A stretch of DNA of 64,000 bases from Aeriscardovia sp040773385. Its GTDB lineage: Bacteria > Actinomycetota > Actinomycetes > Actinomycetales > Bifidobacteriaceae. The notes beneath the pieces are model-generated. The model searched no databases. It was not told where the DNA came from and saw only the letters and a list, made by a program, of their open reading frames with translations. Location of the stretch: positions 1-64,000 of the forward strand of contig JAXGWH010000002.1 of the NCBI GenBank assembly GCA_040773385.1. The letters are read 5' to 3'. Within the stretch, counting starts at the first letter, position 1. Each line of letters begins with the position of its first letter. Below, in pieces: positions 19,921 through 28,492 of the stretch. The position numbers and the translations under genes are program-made.

Positions 19921-20976
19921 CTAGAACCCGAGCCGTTCGAGCTTCTTGGGGTCCTCCTGCCAGTCCTTGGCGACGGACACATGCAGGTCGAGCCGGCACT
20001 TGTGCCCGACGATCCTGTTGACGGCCGTCCTCACGCGCTTTTTGACGCGCACGAGGCGGGAGGCGTGCCGGCCGATGATGATCGGCTTCTGGCTGCTGCG
20101 TTCCACGTAGACGGTGACGACGACGGTATATCGACCGTCCTCGTCGCCGGTCTCGTCGGGCGGGAGGATGTCGTCCACGCGCACCGCCAGGGAGTGCGGC
20201 AGCTCGTCGTCCAGCTCGTGGAGGAAGGCACCGCGGATCTGCTCGGCGATCGCCTCCTCGGGACTCTCGTCGGCGAGCATGCTCTCGGGGTACATCTGCG
20301 GCCCCTCGGGCATGGCGTCGAAGAGGACGTCCTCCAGCTCGCCGATGTTGTTTTTGTCGACCGAGGAGACGGGGACGATCTGGGTGAAATCAACCAGATC
20401 ACTGAGTTCGAGGAGCCTTCTGGCGATCACGTCCGGTTTGACGCGGTCGATCTTGGTAAGCACCGCGATGACCGGCACCTTCCAGCCGCCGCCATCTTTT
20501 CTGCCGAACTGGTCACGCAGCCGGGCGAGGATCCTCCTGTCCCCCGGGCCGATCTCCTGGTCGGCCGGCGTGAGGAAGAGCACCGCGTCGATCTCGCTGA
20601 GCGCGTCGTCCACCATGTCGTCGAGCCGCTGGCCCAGGAGGGTGCGCGGGCGGTGGATGCCCGGCGTGTCGACAAGCACGATCTGTCCGCGCTCGCGGGT
20701 CAGGACGGCCCGCACCACGTGGCGGGTGGTCTCGGGCCGGTCGGAGGAGACGAGCAGATGGCGTCCCATGAGCGCATTGATGAGCGTGGACTTGCCCACG
20801 TTCGGCCGGCCGACGATGGTGACGAAACCAGACTTGTACCCGGGTTTTGCGGCCGGCATGGTGATGGTGGCGTGCATGTCCTCGGACAATGTGTCGTCGG
20901 TCCGTGGCACCCCCGCCTGTCTGCCGGGATCAGCGGATGCGGTATCGCCAGGCTGTCTGTCCATGCTGTCGCTCAT
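19921..20976 (-). CDS. era: GTPase Era
   Basis: Essential GTPase for 30S maturation that binds the 3' end of 16S rRNA. It shows G1 GRPNVGKSTL, the effector region TTRHVVRAV, G3 DTPGIHRPRTLLG and G4 TKID, then a C-terminal KH domain (SQKPIIIGRHASRLVRVKKR). The ATG at 20976 overlaps the stop of the CorC-type gene (ATGA) and gives 351 residues, with about 45 extra N-terminal residues before the G domain. It is the last gene of the phoH-ybeY-corC-era operon, a grouping common in Gram-positive bacteria. Confidence 0.95.
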   Translation of the reverse strand: MSDSMDRQPGDTASADPGRQAGVPRTDDTLSEDMHATITMPAAKPGYKSGFVTIVGRPNVGKSTLINALMGRHLLVSSDRPETTRHVVRAVLTRERGQIVLVDTPGIHRPRTLLGQRLDDMVDDALSEIDAVLFLTPADQEIGPGDRRILARLRDQFGRKDGGGWKVPVIAVLTKIDRVKPDVIARRLLELSDLVDFTQIVPVSSVDKNNIGELEDVLFDAMPEGPQMYPESMLADESPEEAIAEQIRGAFLHELDDELPHSLAVRVDDILPPDETGDEDGRYTVVVTVYVERSSQKPIIIGRHASRLVRVKKRVRTAVNRIVGHKCRLDLHVSVAKDWQEDPKKLERLGF

Positions 20977-22478
20977 CTGTCCGTCTCTTTCCGGTGTGAA
21001 TCGCTGTGTGTGCGGGGATCCGGCCGGCCGGACGCTTTCTGGGAGGATTCCCCGCCATCTTTGTCGTCTCCGGTGGTGGATGCGTCTCCTGCGGTGGATG
21101 CGTCTGCGGCGGCAGATGCGTCCCCGGCGGCGAGGCCGGGCACATCGGCACGGCTGACGGTGAGCATGCTCACCTTCTTGCGCCGGCCGGCCGAGCTCTC
21201 GGCGGTGATGCGCAGCCCGTGCGTCACCCCGCTCTCGCCCACGAGCGGCACATGCCCGAGCACCTTTGTCAGCAGCCCGTACACCGTGTCCACGTCGTCC
21301 TCGTCGATGTCGATCTCGAAGATGTCCTCGATGTCGTTGATGGGGGTCCTGGCCGGCACCCGCCACACGTGAGGGGCGATCTCCTTCGGGTCGGTGTGCT
21401 GGGTCTTGTCATGCTCGTCCTCCAGCTCGCCGACGATCTGCTCGATCGCGTCCTCGATGGTGACCAGGCCCGCGATACCGCCGTACTCGTCCACCACCAC
21501 GGCGATATGCTGGCGCTCGCGCTGCATCTGGTGGAACAGGTCATCCACCGGTTTGAACTCGGGAACGAGCAACAGGTCGCGCATGATCGTGCTGATCCTG
21601 CGGGAGAAGCGCGAGGAGTCGAGCGAGATCTCGCGCACCGCGTCCTTGAGGTAGGCCATGCCTTTGAGGTCGTCGACGGACTCGCCGATCACGGGGATGC
21701 GTGAGAAGCCGGAGCGGTTGAACAGGCGCAGCGCCTGGCCGATGGTCGTGTCCTCGTCCATGCACACCATGTCGGTCCTTGGCACCATGATCTCGCGTGT
21801 GAGCGTGTCCGAGAGCGAGACGACGTTCTTGAGCATGTCGGCCACGTCCGGGTCGAGATGGCTCGTCTCCACCATGCGGTCGACGATGGCCTTGCTCTCC
21901 TCGTTCTGCACCTTCTCGATGGCCTCGTCATCGGAGAGGTTGCCGTCGCCCTCGGAGCGGAACCTGCGCCGCAGCCCGCCGATGCGGGCGAACGGGGTGA
22001 GCGCGACCACCGAGCGCAGGAGCGTGGCGTGGCGGATCATCACGTCGAGCGGCTGGGTGCGCCCGCCCACCGAGGGGCGCACGAGGATGGAGACGAACCC
22101 GACGAGCAGCGCGCCCGCCAGGCCGATGAGCACCTGCACCCACCACAGCCGTGTGTACTGGGCGATGATGAACGTGAGCAGCACGCCGGTGAGCACGTTC
22201 ATGAAGATGCGCATGAACGAGGCGGACGAGCTCGTCGCGTTGCGCGAGGCGACGAGCTTCTGCACCTGGGCCACCTTGCGCAGCTTCTTCTGTTTCTCGA
22301 AGTCGGTGAGGTCCTCGTCGGTCTGCACGTCAAGGGAGAGGTTGTTGAGCCCGGTGCGCGTGACGCGGTTGATGGCCGCCTCGCACGCCGCCATGACGAA
22401 CGAGAACCAGATCGTCAGCAGCGCGATCACGCCCGCGCAGATCGACAGGATCAGCGCCGTCATCTCAGAGCCGCTCAT
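20973..22478 (-). CDS. HlyC/CorC (CNNM-type) membrane protein with CBS pair
   Basis: A 501-residue transporter-like protein. The N-terminal CNNM/DUF21 membrane region has helices at about 8-30, 95-115 and 118-135 and contains AACEAAINRV. Two CBS domains follow (VPRTDMVCMDEDTTIGQALR near residue 240, then a second around HIAVVVDEYGGIAGLVTIED), then the CorC_HlyC domain that ends near DDVDTVYGLLTKVLGHVPLVGE. The last 50 residues are Ala/Asp/Ser repeats. The family is linked to magnesium and divalent cation efflux. It overlaps ybeY upstream and era downstream by four bases each. Confidence 0.9.
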   Translation of the reverse strand: MSGSEMTALILSICAGVIALLTIWFSFVMAACEAAINRVTRTGLNNLSLDVQTDEDLTDFEKQKKLRKVAQVQKLVASRNATSSSASFMRIFMNVLTGVLLTFIIAQYTRLWWVQVLIGLAGALLVGFVSILVRPSVGGRTQPLDVMIRHATLLRSVVALTPFARIGGLRRRFRSEGDGNLSDDEAIEKVQNEESKAIVDRMVETSHLDPDVADMLKNVVSLSDTLTREIMVPRTDMVCMDEDTTIGQALRLFNRSGFSRIPVIGESVDDLKGMAYLKDAVREISLDSSRFSRRISTIMRDLLLVPEFKPVDDLFHQMQRERQHIAVVVDEYGGIAGLVTIEDAIEQIVGELEDEHDKTQHTDPKEIAPHVWRVPARTPINDIEDIFEIDIDEDDVDTVYGLLTKVLGHVPLVGESGVTHGLRITAESSAGRRKKVSMLTVSRADVPGLAAGDASAAADASTAGDASTTGDDKDGGESSQKASGRPDPRTHSDSHRKETDR

Positions 22479-23368
22479 TGATTGTCCTTCCCGTCATCAT
22501 CGGAATGCCCGCCATCATGGGGATTGTCGTCATCATGATGGGTGTCGTCACCACCGGAATGGCTGTCATCATCGCCGTATCCCCCGTCGTCACGATGACC
22601 GGCGGGTTTGTGCGGTTTGTCCGCCGGTTTCGTGCTGCCGGTCTTCTCGACGCCCCGTCGACCGGAGGCATCCCCGGGCAGGGCTGTGCCGGTCTCTGCC
22701 GCGGACGAGTCCGCGACGGCGCTATCTGTATCCGCGCCGCCCTGTGCCTGCGGGGAAAGAGCAGGTCCGGAAATCACGTCGCGTTTCTGCGGGGCATGAA
22801 CCCGCTCGCCGTTGATCGTCTCATGGCCCACCGAGAGCGTCTCGGGATGCTCCCGCTCATAGACGGCGAGCATGTCCTCGGCACCCACGGGCAGGAACAC
22901 CTCTTTGAGGCCGCCCTCGCGCTGGGCGAGGAACGTGAGCATGAGCGTGCGCTGCAGGGCGAACATGCGCTTCTCCTGCTCGTGCGTGGAGTGGTCGAAT
23001 CCCAGAAGATGGAGGATCCCGTGGCAGGTGAGCAGGATCATCTCCTCGATCACCGAGTGCCCGGCCGCCTGCGCCTGCCGGGCCGCCACGTCCGGGCAGA
23101 TGAGGATGTCGCCCAGAATCCCGGCCGGCGTGGGCCTGTCCGGATCCCCGGGACGCAGCTGGTCCATCGGGAAGCTCATCACGTCGGTCGGGCCCTTCAG
23201 CCCCATCCACCGCTCGTGCAGGGCGGCGATCGTCTCCGGGTCCACGAACGTGAGCGACAGCTCGGCGTCCGGGCTCACCCGCATCTGGTCGAGCACCCAC
23301 GCGCCCAGATCGGAGAACTGCTTGGGCTCGATGGTCCACCGGGTCTCGTTTGCCACATCCACGCTCAT
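22475..23368 (-). CDS. ybeY: Endoribonuclease YbeY with long His/Asp-rich tail
   Basis: Single-strand endoribonuclease needed for 16S rRNA 3'-end maturation and ribosome quality control. The zinc motif H-x3-H-x5-H is intact at His116, His120 and His126 (CHGILHLLGFDHSTHE). The core ends by about residue 185. The remaining roughly 110 residues are a low-complexity tail whose last 45 residues are rich in His, Asp and Gly (DDDSHSGGDDTHHDDDNPHD). YbeY proteins are normally 150-180 residues, so this 297-residue form is unusually long. It overlaps phoH and the CorC-type gene by four bases (ATGA) at both ends. Confidence 0.92.
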   Translation of the reverse strand: MSVDVANETRWTIEPKQFSDLGAWVLDQMRVSPDAELSLTFVDPETIAALHERWMGLKGPTDVMSFPMDQLRPGDPDRPTPAGILGDILICPDVAARQAQAAGHSVIEEMILLTCHGILHLLGFDHSTHEQEKRMFALQRTLMLTFLAQREGGLKEVFLPVGAEDMLAVYEREHPETLSVGHETINGERVHAPQKRDVISGPALSPQAQGGADTDSAVADSSAAETGTALPGDASGRRGVEKTGSTKPADKPHKPAGHRDDGGYGDDDSHSGGDDTHHDDDNPHDGGHSDDDGKDNQ

Positions 23369-24693
23369 CGTCCCTGGCCTTCCCGCACGCGCTCGCGTGC
23401 CGCCTGAAGTTTCGCGTCGTGACGGTTGTAGGCGGTCACGATCCGCCCGACGAGCTCGTGGCGCACCACGTCCGCCGCGCCCAGATGCACGAAGGCGATG
23501 TCGTCGATGCCCGCGAGGATCTGCTCGATGGTGCGCAGACCGGAACGGTGCACGGCGAGATCGATCTGCGTCGAATCACCGGTGACGACCATCTTCGTGT
23601 TGAAGCCGAGACGGGTGAGAAACATCTTCATCTGCTGCTCGGTGGTGTTCTGCGCCTCGTCGAGGATGACGAACGCGTCGTTGAGCGTGCGGCCGCGCAT
23701 GTAGGCGAGCGGCGCCACCTCGATGGAGCCGTCCTCCGTCTCCTCGTGCGGGCGCTGCGGGCCGAGCATGTCGGAGAGCGCGTCGTAGAGGGGGCGCAGA
23801 TACGGGTCGATCTTGTCGGTGAGGGTGCCGGGCAGGAACCCGAGGTTCTCCCCCGCCTCCACCGCGGGACGGGTGAGGATGATACGGCGTACCTGGCGCG
23901 TCTCGAACGCCTCGACGGCCTTGGCGACGGCGAGATACGTCTTGCCGGTGCCGGCCGGGCCGATGCCGAAGGTGATGGTGTGCCGGTCGATGGCCTCCAC
24001 GTATGTGCGCTGTCCTGCGGTTTTGGCGCGAACCGGCTGGCCCTGCGAGACGACGATGGGACGGGGGCTGTCCACGTAGACCGGCCGTTCGTCCTGACGC
24101 GCGGGACGTGCGGGTGACCCCTGCCGACCGCCCTGGCGCTGCGCCCGCCGACGCGCCCTGGCTGCCTCCTGCTCCTCGTGGGCGCAGCCCTCGGCGGCCA
24201 GACGCCGCTTCTCCTCCTTGCGGCGTGCCGCCCGCACGGAGGTGGAGAAGTACTCGCGCTTGGAAGCGCGGTACGGCACCTCGAAATGATGGCGACGCCG
24301 TTCTTCGGCGGATGTTCCGGCGTCGTCCGCTCCCCCCAGGCCGTCACCGTCGTCACCCGCGCGCATACCGGCATGACTGCGTGCACCCTCAGTCACGGTG
24401 GAACCGTTTTCGCCCTGCGGGCGCGAGTCGAGCACCCGTTTCGTCTCATCGGCATCGAGGGCCTGGCCGTCGACGGCGGCCTGGACCATGTGCCGCAGGA
24501 ACCCCCGCGCCTGCATCGCCTGATGCTCGTCGGAGACGGAATGCGAGAGGATCTCGATCTTTCTCCCCCTCACCACACAGGTGAGGGCCGGGAACCCGTC
24601 CTCCACGAGCCGGAGGATCTCGTCGAACGGCCCCAGAAGGACGACAGGGCTGACCTGCTCGGGTATCGTCACCGTGCGCGTGGTAGTTCCCAA
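23365..24693 (-). CDS. phoH: PhoH-like ATPase
   Basis: Cytoplasmic P-loop ATPase commonly encoded with YbeY and linked to RNA metabolism and stress. Residues about 1-75 resemble the small KH-like domain of PhoH2/YbeZ. A basic, Ala/Arg-rich linker (about 120-205) precedes the ATPase domain with Walker A FGIGPAGTGKTYLAVAKA and Walker B VILDEAQNTTEQQM. The start is TTG at 24693, preceded by GAAAGGCGG; no ATG lies nearby. It is the first gene of the phoH-ybeY-corC-era operon and comes 94 bp after the HIT gene on the same strand. Confidence 0.92.
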   Translation of the reverse strand: MGTTTRTVTIPEQVSPVVLLGPFDEILRLVEDGFPALTCVVRGRKIEILSHSVSDEHQAMQARGFLRHMVQAAVDGQALDADETKRVLDSRPQGENGSTVTEGARSHAGMRAGDDGDGLGGADDAGTSAEERRRHHFEVPYRASKREYFSTSVRAARRKEEKRRLAAEGCAHEEQEAARARRRAQRQGGRQGSPARPARQDERPVYVDSPRPIVVSQGQPVRAKTAGQRTYVEAIDRHTITFGIGPAGTGKTYLAVAKAVEAFETRQVRRIILTRPAVEAGENLGFLPGTLTDKIDPYLRPLYDALSDMLGPQRPHEETEDGSIEVAPLAYMRGRTLNDAFVILDEAQNTTEQQMKMFLTRLGFNTKMVVTGDSTQIDLAVHRSGLRTIEQILAGIDDIAFVHLGAADVVRHELVGRIVTAYNRHDAKLQAARERVREGQGR

Positions 24694-24787
24694 CTATCCG
24701 CCTTTCCCAGATGGAGATGACTGCGAATTGCCCCTTCATTATGCCTTTTTGCGCTGACGGCACCGTTCGCCCGCACCAAAGAAGTCC

Positions 24788-25126
24788 TCATTCAGGCAGC
24801 ACCTGTCCGGTGAGCACGTGCGCATGGGCGTGGAACACGGACTGCCCGGCGTTCTTGCCGGTGTTGAAGATGAGGCGGAAGGTGCCGTCGGCCTTCTCGT
24901 CGGCGATCTTCTTGGCCACCTCGATGATGCGCGCGAGCGTCGCCGGCTCCTTCTCCTCCAGCTCGACCACGTTGTCGTAGTGGTTCTTGGGAACGATGAG
25001 CACGTGCACCTTCGCCTTGGGGTTGAGGTCGTTGAACGCGTAGACGAGGTCGTCCTCGTACACCTTGGTGCTGGGGATCTCCCCCGCCACGATCCTGCAG
25101 AACAGGCAGTCAGCCTTGCGTGCCAT
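24788..25126 (-). CDS. HIT family protein (histidine-triad nucleotide hydrolase)
   Basis: A 112-residue Hint-type nucleoside phosphoramidase. It has CLFCRIVAGEIPSTKVYEDD at the N-terminus (the two cysteines often bind zinc) and the HAHAHVL histidine triad at residues about 98-104 near the C-terminus. The ATG at 25126 has a GGAGGAGACAT-type ribosome site directly upstream. It precedes phoH on the same strand and may share its transcript. Confidence 0.93.
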   Translation of the reverse strand: MARKADCLFCRIVAGEIPSTKVYEDDLVYAFNDLNPKAKVHVLIVPKNHYDNVVELEEKEPATLARIIEVAKKIADEKADGTFRLIFNTGKNAGQSVFHAHAHVLTGQVLPE

Positions 25127-25325
25127 GTCTCCTCCATCCGTGTGTACCGCGTTCCCGATGATCGCGATAAAACCTGATATTGTTCCGACGCCCGGCACGG
25201 CTTTCGCACTGTGAGTGCGCATGCCATGAGTGCGTCGGATGGACGCTTCTATTGTCCCACGCGAACAGCACTGTCAAACACCGATCCGGGATTGTGGAAA
25301 ACTGGGATCGTCATCCATCCGACCC

Positions 25326-25353
25326 TTGTGTTTGTCCGCCATGCTGGTATAGT
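25326..25353 (+). promoter_or_regulatory. Probable promoter of tRNA-Leu
   Basis: TTGTGT at 25326-25331 and TATAGT at 25348-25353 are separated by 16 bases. They lie 23 bases before the mature 5' end of tRNA-Leu. Confidence 0.6.
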
Positions 25354-25376
25354 TTCATTCGTTGCCTTCGGGCGAT

Positions 25377-25468
25377 GTCCGGGTGGCGGAATGGTAGACG
25401 CGCTAGCTTGAGGTGCTAGTGGCTATTTTTAAACGGCCGTGCGGGTTCAACTCCCGCTCCGGACACCA
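25377..25468 (+). tRNA. tRNA-Leu (anticodon GAG)
   Basis: A 92-base class II tRNA with encoded CCA. The acceptor stem GTCCGGG pairs with TCCGGAC (one G-U). The D arm is GGCGGAATGGTAGACGC, the anticodon loop contains TTGAGGT (anticodon GAG), the variable arm is long, and the T arm reads GCGGGTTCAACTCCCGC. A terminator follows directly, so it is a single-gene unit. The low-GC AbiEii-like module lies downstream of it. No duplicated tRNA 3' end was found that would mark an integration site. Confidence 0.97.
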
Positions 25469-25500
25469 GAAAGACCTCCTGCTTCGGCAGGAGGTCTTTT
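25469..25500 (+). terminator. Rho-independent terminator of tRNA-Leu
   Basis: An AAAGACCTCCTGC stem, TTCG tetraloop and GCAGGAGGTCTTT form a perfect hairpin ending in a T run, immediately after the CCA end. Confidence 0.95.
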
Positions 25501-25547
25501 GCGTTCCAGATCCGTTTGGCTGTGGCTGTTCCTTCTGCCCTCTCTTT

Positions 25548-26324
25548 CTAGTTTTGAGTTTTTCCTTGGTCAGCCTGCGCTTCTTTCGCTACCTGTTTCG
25601 CCGCCCAATCTGGGTCAGCCGGCTCAATGTCATCAGTATCGACCAGCCGATAATCGTGATCACCATACCGTTCCGTCAGATCAGCAACCCATTTCACCGC
25701 TTCCTGTCGATCAAGACTGAGCACATCCGGCGAGACATAGATCAGAAACTGTTCATCAGACATCTGGTCCATAAACTTGAGGGCAGTCCTAAACCGCGGC
25801 CAAGAAAAATCAGCGAAGCGCTCGGCGACGATTGATTCGAGCTGATCCTGCGTGAACAATCTGGAACGATGGATCGTCAGCGCATCCAGATAATCGCGAG
25901 CCTCTCCCCTGTCTGCGAGCGCAGTCACTTTATTCGCCACGGCATCAGGCAAGGAAAGAATCCATCCGTGGACGTTATGGACCGGGTTATCGGCCCGGTA
26001 ATCCGAGATCATGTCGATCTCCGAGGAAAGCCCGCCTTTCTCCACACGCAGACGCCTCATGCCTGCCGCCTGTGCGAACATTGGATCGGATACCACGGTG
26101 TAACCATTGGAGCGAAGATAGTCCACCGCTTTCCGCGCCGCCTTCGGCACATCATGCTCGTGGGCGATGGAGGTGGAAAAGTCAAGATCCTCCGTCAGAC
26201 GGTCAATGAGGCCCCATTCACGGATCGCACCGGAACCTCCGAGAGCAAAGCCATACGGTTCGAGGACTGGAGAAAGCAACTGGAAGATCTGCTCCTGGAA
26301 TTGCTGATCGGCTAGTGAGACCAT
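25548..26324 (-). CDS. AbiEii/AbiGii-like nucleotidyltransferase (putative toxin)
   Basis: A 258-residue protein with the hallmarks of the AbiEii toxin family: a polymerase-beta-like core with FALGGSGAIREWGL, the DxD motif TEDLDFSTS, and the distal EARDYLDALTI motif (family pattern K/R-D-xx-D). AbiE systems are type IV toxin-antitoxin modules that abort phage infection; the toxin transfers nucleotides. The start at 26324 (MVSLADQQF) overlaps the upstream partner gene by 13 bp, as in two-gene modules. Lower GC and different codon use from neighbouring genes suggest transfer. Which residues or RNAs it modifies is unknown. Confidence 0.8.
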   Translation of the reverse strand: MVSLADQQFQEQIFQLLSPVLEPYGFALGGSGAIREWGLIDRLTEDLDFSTSIAHEHDVPKAARKAVDYLRSNGYTVVSDPMFAQAAGMRRLRVEKGGLSSEIDMISDYRADNPVHNVHGWILSLPDAVANKVTALADRGEARDYLDALTIHRSRLFTQDQLESIVAERFADFSWPRFRTALKFMDQMSDEQFLIYVSPDVLSLDRQEAVKWVADLTERYGDHDYRLVDTDDIEPADPDWAAKQVAKEAQADQGKTQN

Positions 26325-26683
26325 TGCTCGAGCCTCCTCTCCTTGAGAACAGGGAAGGCTTTCTCCCATGCAGGACGCACACGCCATTTTTCGACACTTA
26401 ACCATGGCCAGTATTTGATGAGCAGGTCTTTGTTGAGATTGTCGATCTGGCATTGCTCATCGCCGTTGGCGATGATCTGGGAATAGGCTCGCTCAAGCTG
26501 GGAAGCGTTATCAATATCGAGCCCGCCTGTGACCGGAGGTCCCCAGTCGACCGTCACCGGAAGAACAAGACGCCCCGTGTCAGGGCCCTTAAGATCATCA
26601 AGAGAATCGGGAATAGCACGCGGGATCCGAAACCAGACACGGTTGCGTCCATAAGGATCCGCTGTTGGTGCGATCCATGCCAT
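26312..26683 (-). CDS. Unrecognised partner protein of the AbiEii-like gene (putative antitoxin)
   Basis: A 123-residue protein (MAWIAPTADPYGRNRVWFRI...). No winged-helix motif typical of AbiEi antitoxins is obvious. The N-terminal third is beta-like (RLVLPVTVDWGPPV) and the C-terminal part contains aromatic helices (LLIKYWPWLSVEKWRVRPAWEKAF). The 13-bp overlap with the nucleotidyltransferase implies that the two act together, most simply as antitoxin and toxin. That role is inferred only from position. Confidence 0.65.
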   Translation of the reverse strand: MAWIAPTADPYGRNRVWFRIPRAIPDSLDDLKGPDTGRLVLPVTVDWGPPVTGGLDIDNASQLERAYSQIIANGDEQCQIDNLNKDLLIKYWPWLSVEKWRVRPAWEKAFPVLKERRLEQWSH

Positions 26684-27011
26684 GGTTACCTCCTCCCGTT
26701 GATACCGGCGCCCATATTATTTCGGGCTGTCACTCATCCCTTTTTTACAGGCGGATTTCTACGGAGGAATGAGCGCTGCCATGTTTCAGTAATCAAATAG
26801 TCTACCAATGTTCTATTGCACCCAGTGTCAATCGCATCAATGTGAATAACTGGGAGAAGAAAGACCATAAGCAGGTATGACTCGTCCTGAATGCAATCAT
26901 CCGTCGCCCAAATACCCTCGTTCACATGTCTACGTCATAATGAGCATCCTGCCCACCTCGACGAGAAGGAAAGCGTTTCGTCTAGACCTGGGTTACGTCT
27001 GCGGCGCCGGC
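26684..27011. other. Low-GC intergenic stretch between the AbiEii-like module and the MFS gene
   Basis: About 330 bases clearly poorer in G+C than the surroundings. It contains the upstream region of the AbiEii-like operon. A 63-codon minus-strand frame (26925-26734, MNEGIWATDD...) has no recognised similarity and no convincing ribosome site. No terminator, tRNA fragment or terminal inverted repeat was recognised. It probably marks the edge of a transferred segment. Confidence 0.5.
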
Positions 27012-28454
27012 TCACTCCTGCGGGTCACGCACATACCGCACGTAGGCGATGAGGATGACGACGCCGACCACCGTGAGGGTGAGGAACGCGTGCTGCGTGC
27101 CGACGGCCGTCGCGGCCGCCCGGCCGAGGCTCTTTCCCAGGCTCTTCTGGCTGGAGGCGACGATACCGGAGACCACCGAGGTGCCCATCGCCCCGGCGAA
27201 CTGCTGCAGCGTGCTCATGATCGCGTTGCCCTGCGCGGAGTTCTCAGGTCCGACGAGCCGCAGCCCGCTCGTCATCACGTTGCCGATGCACATGCCCATC
27301 CCGGCCATGTAGAACACGTACACGAACCCGATCCAGAAGTTGGACATCGACCGGCTCATGAGCGTGAACGCGAGCAGCGAGGCCACGCACAACGACATTC
27401 CGGCCAGGATCGGCCGTCGCGGCCCGAGCGCGTCGAGCACACGGCCGGACAGCGGCGCGCAGATGGCCCCGGCCACACCCGCGGGCAGCACCACCAGGCC
27501 GGCAACGAGGGTGGTGGAGCCGTTGACGATCTGGATGTAGTTGGGCAGCAGGAACGCGAAGCCAAGCGAGACGAGCTGGGTGAGGAAGAAGCCGAGCACG
27601 TGCGCGGCGAACGCGGGGTTGCCGAGGAGAGAAAGCTTCAGGACCGGCTGGCTGATGGTCAACGAGCGCCAGATGAGCAGCCCCATGCCCACGAGCCCGA
27701 CGAGCAGCGCCCCGCCGACCTTGAGGCTGAGGAACGCCGAGGTGCCGAGGTTGCTGAAACCGTAGACGAACCCGGTGAAGAGGGCGATGATACCGATCAT
27801 GCTGGGGATGTCGAGCCTCTGCCTGCGGATGGCGGACTTCTGACGGATCCCCCATTGGCCCAGGGCGAACGAGATGACGATGAACGGGATGAGGATCCAG
27901 AACACCCAGCGCCAGCCGATGCGGTCGGCGACGATCCCGCCGAACGTGGGGCCGATGGCCGGGGCGATGCCAGTGATGAGGTTGCCGATGCCCATCATGA
28001 GGCCGATTTTGCCGGCCGGCACCTGCTCAAGGATGATGTTGAACATGAGCGGCAGGGCGATGCCGGTCCCCACCCCCTGCAGGGCGCGTCCGAGCAGGAG
28101 CAGCGGGAAGACGGGCGCGAGCGCGTCCACGACGAGCCCCGTGAGGAACACAATGTTGGCCACGGTGAAGAGGGAGCGCGTGGTGAACGAGCTTTTGAGC
28201 AGAGCGGACAGGGGCACGATTATGGCCACGACGAGCAGGTACACGGACGTCATCCACTGCACCACGTTGGAGGTGACGGAGAACTGGCGCATGAGCGTGG
28301 GGAAGGTGACGTTCATGGACGTCTCGACGATCACCCCGCAGAACGACATGAGCCCGGTCGCCACCACAGCGGCGATGGTGTGCGGGTCGATGCGCTCCGG
28401 GTCAGTACTACTCTGCTGACGGTTGTCCGCTGTCTGTTCCGTGTTTCGTGTCAC
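27012..28454 (-). CDS. MFS multidrug-type exporter (DHA2/EmrB-like)
   Basis: A 480-residue polytopic protein with many hydrophobic helices, probably 14. TM1 is AAVVATGLMSFCGVIVET, and the motif-C-like region GIAPAIGPTFGGIVADRIGWRWVFWI is typical of H+-coupled drug exporters of the EmrB/QacA/LmrB group. The apparent start is GTG at 28454; no ribosome site precedes it, and TAAATA lies just five bases upstream, so the message may be leaderless. It begins 38 bp after the sortase gene stops and is in the same orientation, so it may also be reached by read-through from the pilus operon. The substrate is unknown. Confidence 0.85.
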   Translation of the reverse strand: MTRNTEQTADNRQQSSTDPERIDPHTIAAVVATGLMSFCGVIVETSMNVTFPTLMRQFSVTSNVVQWMTSVYLLVVAIIVPLSALLKSSFTTRSLFTVANIVFLTGLVVDALAPVFPLLLLGRALQGVGTGIALPLMFNIILEQVPAGKIGLMMGIGNLITGIAPAIGPTFGGIVADRIGWRWVFWILIPFIVISFALGQWGIRQKSAIRRQRLDIPSMIGIIALFTGFVYGFSNLGTSAFLSLKVGGALLVGLVGMGLLIWRSLTISQPVLKLSLLGNPAFAAHVLGFFLTQLVSLGFAFLLPNYIQIVNGSTTLVAGLVVLPAGVAGAICAPLSGRVLDALGPRRPILAGMSLCVASLLAFTLMSRSMSNFWIGFVYVFYMAGMGMCIGNVMTSGLRLVGPENSAQGNAIMSTLQQFAGAMGTSVVSGIVASSQKSLGKSLGRAAATAVGTQHAFLTLTVVGVVILIAYVRYVRDPQE

Positions 28455-28492
28455 ACTGTTGTATTTAATACGAGGGCCAAATATCGACACCC

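Noticed and set aside
25377..26700. Integrative element with the tRNA-Leu 3' end as attachment site
   Set aside because: No integrase gene and no second copy of the tRNA 3' end was found in the window.
26734..26925. 63-codon minus-strand frame in the low-GC gap
   Set aside because: No ribosome site and no similarity recognised; too short to call.
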